Of a stretch of DNA of 64,000 bases, positions 42,756 to 50,216 are shown one piece after another. The DNA is from UMGS1696 sp964621755. Its GTDB lineage: Bacteria > Bacillota > Clostridia > Oscillospirales > CAG-272. The DNA lies in contig CAZUPI010000012.1 of the NCBI GenBank assembly GCA_964621755.1, positions 1 to 64,000 on the forward strand, given 5' to 3'. Made by a program: the position numbers and the translations under genes. Position 1 is the stretch's first letter; every line of letters starts with the position of its first letter. Below the pieces are notes generated by a model that was not told the DNA's origin, did not search any database, and worked only from the letters and a program-made list of their open reading frames with translations.

Positions 42756-43964
42756 TTATGCTTCAAATGCTCCGATAAACCCTTCCGGCAGCACTGATGA
42801 CACAAATTTGCTGCTTTTGGCCTCCGCTACCGCTTCTTCGAGAGTTTCGGGTAGGGCAGACAGCTTACTTGTCACCGATTTGTCGGCGGTATATAGATTC
42901 AGGTTGGTTGGCTCCGGTACGGCAAGCTTTCTTTTGATTCCGTCAAGACCGGCGTAAATTATCATTGCGTATGCCACATATGGATTTGCACTGGGGTCCG
43001 GTGAGCGCAGCTCCATGCGCTGATACTCGCCTTTGGCCGCCGGAATCCGGATGAGCTGTGAGCGATTTTCCTCCGACCACGTGATGTACTTCGGCGCCTT
43101 CATTTCTCCAAGACGCTCATAGGATGCTTCTACGGGGTTCAAAAACACTGTAATCTCGCGAATATGCTCCATAACCCCTGCCATAAAAAAGCCGGTTTTG
43201 TCATTTCCGTCGCTGCTATGTACAGAAAGGTTGATGTGCATTCCGTTTCCGCTGTACCCCTTTAAGGGCTTGGGCGAAAAATCAGCGTACAACCCACTGT
43301 GAACCGCCGCAACTTTAACAACCGTGATAAAATTCACCGCGTTGTCGGCCGCCGTCAAAGCATCACTGTACCGGAAGTCAATTTCATTCTGACCGGGTCC
43401 TTCCTCGTGATGTGAGGCTTCTGGCCTAATGCCCATTTCGAGAAGGGTCAGACAAATTTCACGCCGGACGTTTTCGCCCCTGTCCTCAGGTGCAACATCC
43501 ATGTATCCAGCATAGTCGAACGGCTCAGTGGTAGGATTTCCATTTTCATCGGTCTTAAAAAGATAAAACTCAAACTCTGTTCCGATATTGATGGTACATC
43601 CCATGTCACGCGCTGTTCGAACGGCGTTTTTCAAAATTGTGCGGCTATCCATATCAAACGGTGTTCCATCTGGAAAACGGATTTCACAGAACATACGGGC
43701 AACCTTGCCATGAGAGGGCCGCCACGGCAAAACAGTCAACGTCGAAGGAATGGGGAACAAAAATAAATCGGACTTTACCTCGCCCGAAAAACCGTCGACC
43801 GCTGAGGCATCGAAGGAAATTCCATCTGTGAATGCACGCCGGAGCTCGCTAGGCATAATAGCAATGTTTTTCTGCCTGCCGAATATATCGCAGAACGCAA
43901 GTCTGATAAACTTTACGTCCTCCTGCTCGACAAATTCGATGACCTCGTCGTAGGTGTAGTTCAT
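42756..43964 (-). CDS. glnA: Glutamine synthetase, type I-like
   Basis: 402 residues, shorter than standard GSI (about 440-470). The start at 43964 (MNYTYDEVIEFVEQEDVKFIRLAFCDIFGRQKNI) fits GSI N-termini; the longer frame to 44066 runs through the hairpin leader. Active-site segments: IGTEFEFYLF, HHEEGPGQNEIDFRY, GNGMHINLSVH, and the Arg-containing RSQLIRIPAAKGEYQRMELRSPDPSANPYVAYAM. The adenylylation-site region is not evident. It is the first gene of the glnA-ANTAR operon and has a promoter with a duplicated -35 box. Glutamine synthesis is likely, but a related ligase activity cannot be excluded for this short form. Confidence 0.88.
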   Translation of the reverse strand: MNYTYDEVIEFVEQEDVKFIRLAFCDIFGRQKNIAIMPSELRRAFTDGISFDASAVDGFSGEVKSDLFLFPIPSTLTVLPWRPSHGKVARMFCEIRFPDGTPFDMDSRTILKNAVRTARDMGCTINIGTEFEFYLFKTDENGNPTTEPFDYAGYMDVAPEDRGENVRREICLTLLEMGIRPEASHHEEGPGQNEIDFRYSDALTAADNAVNFITVVKVAAVHSGLYADFSPKPLKGYSGNGMHINLSVHSSDGNDKTGFFMAGVMEHIREITVFLNPVEASYERLGEMKAPKYITWSEENRSQLIRIPAAKGEYQRMELRSPDPSANPYVAYAMIIYAGLDGIKRKLAVPEPTNLNLYTADKSVTSKLSALPETLEEAVAEAKSSKFVSSVLPEGFIGAFEA

Positions 43965-43995
43965 TTTAAAGTACTTCCTGTCTCCATTTAAAATG

Positions 43996-44048
43996 AGAAA
44001 AGGATGCTGCTGAATCGGAAATTGTACCGCAGCGAACATCCTTGTTCG
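43996..44048 (-). promoter_or_regulatory. ANTAR-type hairpin and overlapping terminator in the glnA leader
   Basis: Near the 5' end of the minus transcript, CGAAC and GTTCG (44033-44048) form a five-pair stem around the hexaloop AAGGAT, with A at loop position 1 and G at position 4, the conserved ANTAR pattern. The same AAGGATG can instead pair with CATCCTT further on (44000-44006), with CTGC/GCAG inside, giving a terminator followed by TTTTCTCATTTT. The two structures are mutually exclusive, so protein binding to the hexaloop hairpin would allow read-through. Confidence 0.7.
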
Positions 44049-44056
44049 ACGGCTAC

Positions 44057-44099
44057 AGTATATCATAATGTAAGAAATTTGTCAATAGAAATTTGTCAA
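44057..44099 (-). promoter_or_regulatory. Promoter of glnA-ANTAR with duplicated -35
   Basis: TATACT (44057-44062) lies 17 bases from TTGACA (44080-44085) on minus. A second TTGACA at 44094-44099 arises from a 14-base tandem duplication (TATTGACAAATTTC twice). Transcription should begin near 44050, placing the hexaloop hairpin at the very 5' end. Confidence 0.8.
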
Positions 44100-44131
44100 T
44101 AAATTTTTTTGAAAAAATATTGAAAAAGGTA

Positions 44132-44160
44132 TTGACAAACCCAAATTGCCGTGATATAAT
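44132..44160 (+). promoter_or_regulatory. Promoter of the GSIII gene
   Basis: TTGACA (44132-44137) and TATAAT (44155-44160), 17-base spacing; predicted start near 44167. Confidence 0.85.
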
Positions 44161-44166
44161 ACAGCA

Positions 44167-44287
44167 CAGAAAAGCGACAAGGATGCCGCAGACTGAGGAA
44201 GTCTGTGGCGTTTTGTCTGAAAAAATCAGATATGTAAGTGTAAAAGCGACAAGGATGTCACAAAAAGGCAGTCTTTGTCGCTTTTTC
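44167..44287 (+). promoter_or_regulatory. ANTAR-type leader with terminator upstream of GSIII
   Basis: AAAAGCGACAAGGATG occurs twice (from 44171 and 44243). The first copy folds as GCGAC / GCCGC around hexaloop AAGGAT (44174-44189; one mismatch). Next is the strong stem GCCGCAGACT / AGTCTGTGGC (44185-44209). The second AAGGAT copy (loop 44251-44256) overlaps the 5' arm of a terminator, AGCGACAAGGA with TCTTTGTCGCT (44272-44282), followed by TTTTT. Because the first copy could also pair with the terminator's 3' arm, several exclusive folds exist. From 44288 to 44413 an extra GTGTAAC/GTTACAC stem and TAATCTATTAAC repeats occur but no gene. Confidence 0.7.
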
Positions 44288-44413
44288 TATTAATCTATTA
44301 ACTAATCTATTAACGTGTAACCTCTGGATGAAAAAAGATAAATTCCGAATAGAGTTACACAAGAGCTAATACCACCAATTATCTTAATTAATTAATATAA
44401 GGAGTAAACAGGT

Positions 44414-46507
44414 ATGAGTACGGTTACAAGCAGCTTTGGTTCTTTGGTTTTTAACGACAGTGTAATGAGAGAAAAACTTCCGAAGGAGACGTATAAAGCA
44501 TTACAGAAAACAATTAAAGAGGGCAAACATCTCGATATTAACGTAGCTACCGTAGTTGCTAACGCGATGAAGGACTGGGCGATAGAGAAGGGAGCAACTC
44601 ATTTCACACATTGGTTCCAGCCGATGACCGGAATTACCGCAGAAAAGCACGACAGCTTCATTTCCCCCACATCGGACGGCAAGATCATCATGGAGTTCTC
44701 CGGTAAGGAGCTTATCCGCGGCGAACCCGATGCATCGTCTTTCCCGTCAGGCGGTCTGCGTGCAACCTTCGAAGCACGTGGTTATACCGCATGGGATGCA
44801 ACCTCTTATGCGTTTATCAAAGATGGTGTACTCTGTATCCCGACCGCGTTCTGTTCATACGGCGGTGAAGCACTCGACCAGAAAACCCCGCTTCTCCGTT
44901 CTATGGAAGCAATTAACCGTCAGGCAATGCGTGTGCTGAAGCTGTTCGGCAACGAAGATGTAAAATCCGTAAAAACAACCGTTGGTCCGGAACAGGAGTA
45001 CTTCCTGATTGATAAAGAGCTTTATAACAAACGTAAGGACCTCATTTATACCGGACGCACTTTGTTCGGCGCAAGACCGCCCAAAGGACAGGAACTTGAC
45101 GACCACTACTTCGGTGCAATCAAACCGAGAGTAGCAGCTTACATGAAGGATCTTAACGAGGAGCTCTGGAAGCTCGGCGTACTCGCCAAAACAGAGCATA
45201 ACGAGGTCGCTCCCGCGCAGCATGAGCTTGCTCCGATTTTCTCGACTACCAATATCGCCGCTGATAACAACCAGCTTACTATGGAAATCATGCAGAAGGT
45301 TGCGAAAAAGCATGGTATGGTATGCCTGCTCCATGAAAAACCGTTTGCAGGTGTAAACGGCAGCGGTAAGCACAACAACTGGTCCATTTCCACCGATACT
45401 GGCGTCAACCTCCTCGAACCTGGTGAAACACCGTATGAAAACGCGCAGTTCTTGCTGTTCCTGTGTGCAGTCATCAAGGCGGTTGACGAATATCAGGATA
45501 TGCTCCGTATTTCCGTTGCAAGCGCCGGCAACGACCACAGACTTGGTGCAAACGAAGCCCCGCCGGCAATTGTATCGATGTTCGTTGGCAGTGAGCTGAA
45601 CGATATTCTCGAAGCAATCGAAAACGATACCCAGTATGACTCAAAGGAAAAAGAACTTCTCCGTATCGGCGTACATACACTGCCGAAGTTCCCGAAGGAT
45701 TCCACAGACCGTAACCGTACCTCACCGTTCGCGTTTACCGGTAACAAATTTGAGTTCCGTATGCTCGGCTCCGCTGCTTCCATATCCTGTGCAAACACGA
45801 CATTGAACACTGCAGTAGCAGAGGAACTGAAAGGCTTCGCTGATGTACTGGAATCTGCCGACGATTTTAAATCCGCCCTGCACGAACTGATTAAAAAGAC
45901 CATCAGGGAACACAAGCGCATCATCTTCAACGGCAACGGTTACGATGAATCGTGGATAAAAGAAGCAGAACGCCGCGGACTCCTTAACCTCAAGACCACA
46001 CCAGACGCTCTTCCGTATTCTCTCTCCGAAAAGAACGTCCGTCTGTTCACAGAACATAAGGTGTACAGCAAGGCTGAAATGGAAGCCCGGTTTGAAATCC
46101 TGATGGAAAACTATTGTAAGGTTGTAAACATTGAGGCTCTGACGATGCTTGATATGGCACGTCATGATATTCTTCCGGCAATGAGCTCTTACAGTGCTGA
46201 ACTGACCGATACCATTCTGAAAAAAACTTCGGTATCTCCCGATTTCGAATGCACTTACGAAAGAGAAACCGCAAAGAAACTTGATTGCCTGACCGGCGCG
46301 ATGTACAACCAGGTCAAGAAGCTTGAGGATGACCTTCTCGGAGCGAAGTCCATCACAGATACGACAGAGCTTGGAGATTATTATAAGTCCGTTATCATCG
46401 CTGATATGACCGCAGTGCGCATTACTGCTGATGAAATGGAAACAATCGCGTCGAGTGAAAAAATGCCTTACCCAACATACGGTGAACTGCTGTTCAGCGT
46501 AAAATAA
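44414..46507 (+). CDS. glnN: Glutamine synthetase type III
   Basis: 697 residues, the length of GSIII, the dodecameric form found in Bacteroides, cyanobacteria and Clostridia. Starts MSTVTSSFGSLVFNDSVMREKLP and shows GSIII-specific FTHWFQPMTGITAEKHDSF, PSGGLRATFEARGYTAWDATS, VGPEQEYFLIDKELY, HNEVAPAQHELAPIFSTTNIAADNNQL, and NGSGKHNNWSIST. AAGGAG stands nine bases before the ATG. It is read from a promoter whose leader carries ANTAR-type hairpins and a terminator, so expression is probably tied to nitrogen state through the ANTAR protein encoded 2 kb away. Confidence 0.97.
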   Translation: MSTVTSSFGSLVFNDSVMREKLPKETYKALQKTIKEGKHLDINVATVVANAMKDWAIEKGATHFTHWFQPMTGITAEKHDSFISPTSDGKIIMEFSGKELIRGEPDASSFPSGGLRATFEARGYTAWDATSYAFIKDGVLCIPTAFCSYGGEALDQKTPLLRSMEAINRQAMRVLKLFGNEDVKSVKTTVGPEQEYFLIDKELYNKRKDLIYTGRTLFGARPPKGQELDDHYFGAIKPRVAAYMKDLNEELWKLGVLAKTEHNEVAPAQHELAPIFSTTNIAADNNQLTMEIMQKVAKKHGMVCLLHEKPFAGVNGSGKHNNWSISTDTGVNLLEPGETPYENAQFLLFLCAVIKAVDEYQDMLRISVASAGNDHRLGANEAPPAIVSMFVGSELNDILEAIENDTQYDSKEKELLRIGVHTLPKFPKDSTDRNRTSPFAFTGNKFEFRMLGSAASISCANTTLNTAVAEELKGFADVLESADDFKSALHELIKKTIREHKRIIFNGNGYDESWIKEAERRGLLNLKTTPDALPYSLSEKNVRLFTEHKVYSKAEMEARFEILMENYCKVVNIEALTMLDMARHDILPAMSSYSAELTDTILKKTSVSPDFECTYERETAKKLDCLTGAMYNQVKKLEDDLLGAKSITDTTELGDYYKSVIIADMTAVRITADEMETIASSEKMPYPTYGELLFSVK

Positions 46508-46631
46508 GCAGGTACTCTTCTTTAGAAATTTCAACCGACTCCGATGAAAAATTTTTGAGGAAGAAATGGGATTCATGTATGAGTCTCCCTGGTAAATAAC
46601 ATACAAATCCAATATGGGAGGGACAAATCTT

Positions 46632-48392
46632 ATGGATGCAACATCGATTATGGAATTGGTTTCCGAAACTTCTACTAGTACAGTATTTGGCGTCTGGTTT
46701 TTGATAGGCGCAGCACTGGTATTCTTCATGCAGGCAGGTTTTGCAATGGTCGAAACAGGTTTTACCAGAGCGAAGAATGCCGGCAACATCATCATGAAAA
46801 ACCTGATGGACTTCTGTATAGGTACTGTAGTTTTCGTGCTGTTGGGCTTCTCCATCATGATGTCTGAAGATTATCTCTTTGGCTTCATAGGCGTGCCGAA
46901 TCTGGACATCTTCACCGACTTTGGCGGATTTATTGAAAACAACGCGTCTAGCTTCGTATTCAACTTAGTCTTTTGCGCAACTGCCGCTACTATCGTATCC
47001 GGCGCTATGGCAGAACGTACCAAGTTCATTTCCTACTGTATCTACTCCGGTGTGATTTCCCTGTTCGTTTATCCGATTGAAGCAGGTTGGGTATGGAACT
47101 CCAACGGCTGGCTTGTACAGATGGGCTTCCACGATTTTGCAGGCTCCGCAGCTATTCACATGGTCGGCGGTACCGCTGCTCTGATTGGCGCAATCATACT
47201 TGGTCCCCGTATCGGTAAGTACACAAAGAACGCAGATGGCAAGATTAAAGCACATGCGATTCCCGGTCACTCCATTACTCTTGGCGCACTCGGATGCTTC
47301 ATCCTTTGGTTCGGTTGGTACGGCTTCAACGGCGCCGCCGCTTGGGATGTAGAATCTCTCGGTTCTATCTTCCTGACAACCACTATTGCTCCTGCTGTTG
47401 CAACAGTTGTATGTATGCTATTCACATGGATTAAGAACGGTAAGCCGGATGTTTCCATGTGTCTGAACGCTTCTCTCGCAGGTCTGGTTGGTATTACCGC
47501 AGGCTGCGATGCACTTGATGCACTCGGTGCTACCATCGTTGGTATCGTTTCCGGTATCCTCGTTGTTGTTCTCGTTGAATTCCTTGACCTGAAGTTACAT
47601 ATTGACGACCCTGTCGGTGCGGTAGGCGTTCACTTCGGAAATGGTATCTGGGGTTCATTGGCAGTTGGTCTGCTTGCTAACCCGGACGCTCCCGCAGGTC
47701 TCACTGGTCTGTTCTATGGCACAGGCGGCGCTAAGCAGCTTGGTGTACAGCTGATTGGTATCGTTGCTATTCTTGCATGGACTATCTTCTGGATGACTAT
47801 CACCTTTACAGTAATCAAGAAGACGGTTGGTCTCCGCGTAACTCCTGAAGAAGAAATTGAAGGTCTTGACCCCACTGAGCACGGTTTGGTCAGCGCATAT
47901 GCAGACTTCATGGCTGTTCCGGAAACAATTCCGGTAGACGAAGATTCGAATGCTGTTCCCGTTGTAACCGGAGACGCTTCCGTAGCAGAAGCTATCCCCG
48001 TAAAGCAGATGCCTAAGGTTGCTGCTGACACGGATACAAAGTTCACAAAGGTAGAAATCATCTGCAAGGAAAGAAATTTGGAAGCTCTCAAAGTCGCAAT
48101 GATGAATATCGGCATCACCGGTATGACAGTATCGCACGTCATGGGCTGCGGACTGCAGAAGGGTAAGCCGGAATACTACCGCGGCGTTGAAGTTGAAGCA
48201 ACCTTGCTGCCGAAGATTCAGGTTGACATTGTTGTATCTAAGGTTCCCGTTCGTCAGGTTATCGAGACAGCAAAGAAGGTGCTGTATACTGGTCATATCG
48301 GCGACGGTAAGATATTCGTATACAACGTGGAAAACGTAATCAAGGTCCGCACGGGCGAAGAAGGTTACGATGCTCTGCAGGATGTAGAATAA
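46632..48392 (+). CDS. amt: Ammonium transporter fused to a PII signalling protein
   Basis: 586 residues. Residues 1 to about 420 are an eleven-helix Amt channel: MQAGFAMVETGFTRAKNAGNIIMKNLMD, VYPIEAGWVWN, the twin-His pair in AAIHMVGG and VGVHFGNGIWG. A Pro/Val-rich linker (about 420-465) leads to a complete GlnB-like domain (about 468-586): KVEIICKERNLEALKVAMMNIGITGMTVSHV, T-loop KGKPEYYRGVEVEATLLPK, and GDGKIFV. The Tyr equivalent to E. coli Tyr51, the uridylylation site, is Val, so control is probably by ATP/ADP and 2-oxoglutarate only. GGAGG is nine bases before ATG 46632. Fused PII would gate the channel directly. Confidence 0.94.
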   Translation: MDATSIMELVSETSTSTVFGVWFLIGAALVFFMQAGFAMVETGFTRAKNAGNIIMKNLMDFCIGTVVFVLLGFSIMMSEDYLFGFIGVPNLDIFTDFGGFIENNASSFVFNLVFCATAATIVSGAMAERTKFISYCIYSGVISLFVYPIEAGWVWNSNGWLVQMGFHDFAGSAAIHMVGGTAALIGAIILGPRIGKYTKNADGKIKAHAIPGHSITLGALGCFILWFGWYGFNGAAAWDVESLGSIFLTTTIAPAVATVVCMLFTWIKNGKPDVSMCLNASLAGLVGITAGCDALDALGATIVGIVSGILVVVLVEFLDLKLHIDDPVGAVGVHFGNGIWGSLAVGLLANPDAPAGLTGLFYGTGGAKQLGVQLIGIVAILAWTIFWMTITFTVIKKTVGLRVTPEEEIEGLDPTEHGLVSAYADFMAVPETIPVDEDSNAVPVVTGDASVAEAIPVKQMPKVAADTDTKFTKVEIICKERNLEALKVAMMNIGITGMTVSHVMGCGLQKGKPEYYRGVEVEATLLPKIQVDIVVSKVPVRQVIETAKKVLYTGHIGDGKIFVYNVENVIKVRTGEEGYDALQDVE

Positions 48393-48402
48393 AGAATATT
48401 AA

Positions 48403-48463
48403 AAAAAGACTCAGAGGTTCACGTGCGGCTTTGAAAGTCGTATGTGGACCTCTCTGAGTCACT
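48403..48463. terminator. Long hairpin after amt
   Basis: GACTCAGAGGT.CAC pairs with GTG.ACCTCT.TGAGTC across about 60 bases. The uninterrupted T-run lies on the minus-strand side (A7 before the stem on plus), so the intrinsic terminator shape is better for minus-strand transcription; on plus it may be leaky. From 48464 to 48612 no gene or promoter is evident, so asnB may be reached by read-through. Confidence 0.55.
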
Positions 48464-48612
48464 TTCAAAAATAGTGAGAACCCCCCTTTTTCAAAAACGT
48501 TTAGGCGGCAAACGACAAAAGTATGCACAACTTCATCCTGTATCCGCGAAATTTTTTGAAAGGGGAAAGCTCTCCTAAAAATTTCCAACATACAACCATT
48601 GGAGGAATAAAT

Positions 48613-50193
48613 ATGTGTTCGATTATGGGGTACTGCGGTGCCGGAATTTCGGATAAAATTTTCAACGAGTGTTTTTCACGTACAATTTCCCGCGGCCCGG
48701 ACATGTCGCGCGTCATCGATACTGGACGCGGACGGCTCGGCTTTCACCGCCTTGCCATCATGGGGCTGACCGAAGATGGGATGCAGCCGTTCGTGCGCGG
48801 TTCACGCTATGTTGTCTGCAACGGCGAGCTTTACGGATTCCGTAAATTAAAAAAGCAGCTTATGGATATAGGCTATACCTTTGTAAGCGACTCGGACTGT
48901 GAGCTTCTGCTGCCGATGTACGAGCAGTACGGCATTGATGTGTTCGCAAAACTTGACGCAGAATTTGCGCTCATCATCTACGACGGCGAAACCGATTCCT
49001 ATATCGCCGCCCGCGACCCGATAGGAATCCGACCATTATACTACGGTTATTCCTCCGACGGAACAATCGTATTCGCAAGCGAGGCGAAAAATCTCGTTGG
49101 AATTTGTGAAAAGATTCTTCCGTTCCCTCCCGGACATTATTATAAAGACGGGAAGTTCATCTGCTACAACAATATCGGCCGCGCCGAACCGGTTTGCACA
49201 GACGACCTCGAAACTGCCTGCCGCAAAATCCGTGAAAAGCTGACCATGGGCATTGAAAAGCGTCTCGACGCGGACGCGCCGGTTGGATTCCTTCTCTCTG
49301 GTGGGTTGGACTCTTCACTTGTATGCGCGGTCGCAGCGCGTCTTTCCAATAAGCCCATCAAAACCTTTGCTATCGGCATGAGTACCGACGCTATCGACCT
49401 TAAATATGCGCGCCAGGTAGCAGACTATATTCACTCCGAACATACCGAGGTTATCATTACCGAAAAGGATGTCATTCAGGCTCTGCCGAATGTTGTTGCG
49501 CTCCTTGGAACCTACGATATCACGACTATCCGTGCTTCTATCGGAATGTACCTCGTCTGTAAATATATCCACGAAAACACAAATCTGCGCGTTCTCTTGA
49601 CAGGAGAAATTTCCGACGAGTTGTTCGGCTATAAATACACTGACTTCGCGCCGTCTCCAGAAGAATTCCAGAAGGAAGCGGAAAAGCGTATCCGTGAACT
49701 GCATATGTACGATGTGCTCCGCGCAGACCGCTGCATTTCCGTAAACTCGCTTGAGGCAAGAGTGCCGTTCGGCGACCTTGATTTTGTAAAATATGTCATG
49801 AGCCTCGACCCGGCAATGAAAATGAACCGGTACGGTAAGGGAAAATACCTCCTCCGCCGTGCCTTTGAAGGGGACCTTCTGCCGGAGGACATTCTCATGC
49901 GCGAAAAAGCCGCGTTCAGCGACGCGGTCGGACACTCCATGGTGGACGACCTCAAGAAATACGCGGAAACCCGCTATACAGATGAAGAATTCGAAACTCT
50001 TCGTAAAAAATACACACATGCCGCACCGTTCACGAAGGAGTCCCTCCTGTACCGTGAATTATTTGAAACCTATTATCCGGGACAGTCTGAAATGGTAGTC
50101 GATTTCTGGATGCCGAATAAGGATTGGGAAGGCTGCAACGTCAACGACCCGTCTGCGAGAGTTCTGTCCAACTACGGTGACAGCGGCAAATAA
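48613..50193 (+). CDS. asnB: Asparagine synthase (glutamine-hydrolysing)-like
   Basis: 526 residues from ATG 48613 (GGAGG before it); the longer frame from 48523 has no conserved sequence. Met is followed directly by Cys2, the amidotransferase nucleophile. GATase II domain: SRGPDMSRVI, LGFHRLAIMG, VVCNGELYGFRKLK. Synthetase domain: PPi loop LLSGGLDSSLVCAVAARL, LTGEISDELFGYKYTDFAPS, and the C-terminal DRCISVNSLEARVPFGDLDFVKYVM. It would form asparagine from aspartate with glutamine nitrogen. Placed between amt and gltB; the latter begins 23 bases later. Confidence 0.93.
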   Translation: MCSIMGYCGAGISDKIFNECFSRTISRGPDMSRVIDTGRGRLGFHRLAIMGLTEDGMQPFVRGSRYVVCNGELYGFRKLKKQLMDIGYTFVSDSDCELLLPMYEQYGIDVFAKLDAEFALIIYDGETDSYIAARDPIGIRPLYYGYSSDGTIVFASEAKNLVGICEKILPFPPGHYYKDGKFICYNNIGRAEPVCTDDLETACRKIREKLTMGIEKRLDADAPVGFLLSGGLDSSLVCAVAARLSNKPIKTFAIGMSTDAIDLKYARQVADYIHSEHTEVIITEKDVIQALPNVVALLGTYDITTIRASIGMYLVCKYIHENTNLRVLLTGEISDELFGYKYTDFAPSPEEFQKEAEKRIRELHMYDVLRADRCISVNSLEARVPFGDLDFVKYVMSLDPAMKMNRYGKGKYLLRRAFEGDLLPEDILMREKAAFSDAVGHSMVDDLKKYAETRYTDEEFETLRKKYTHAAPFTKESLLYRELFETYYPGQSEMVVDFWMPNKDWEGCNVNDPSARVLSNYGDSGK

Positions 50194-50216
50194 TGACGAT
50201 GAAAGGGGAAAACAAA

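Noticed and set aside
45722..46858. 378-codon minus-strand frame across the end of GSIII and the start of amt
   Set aside because: Overlaps two conserved genes on the other strand and has no domain pattern.
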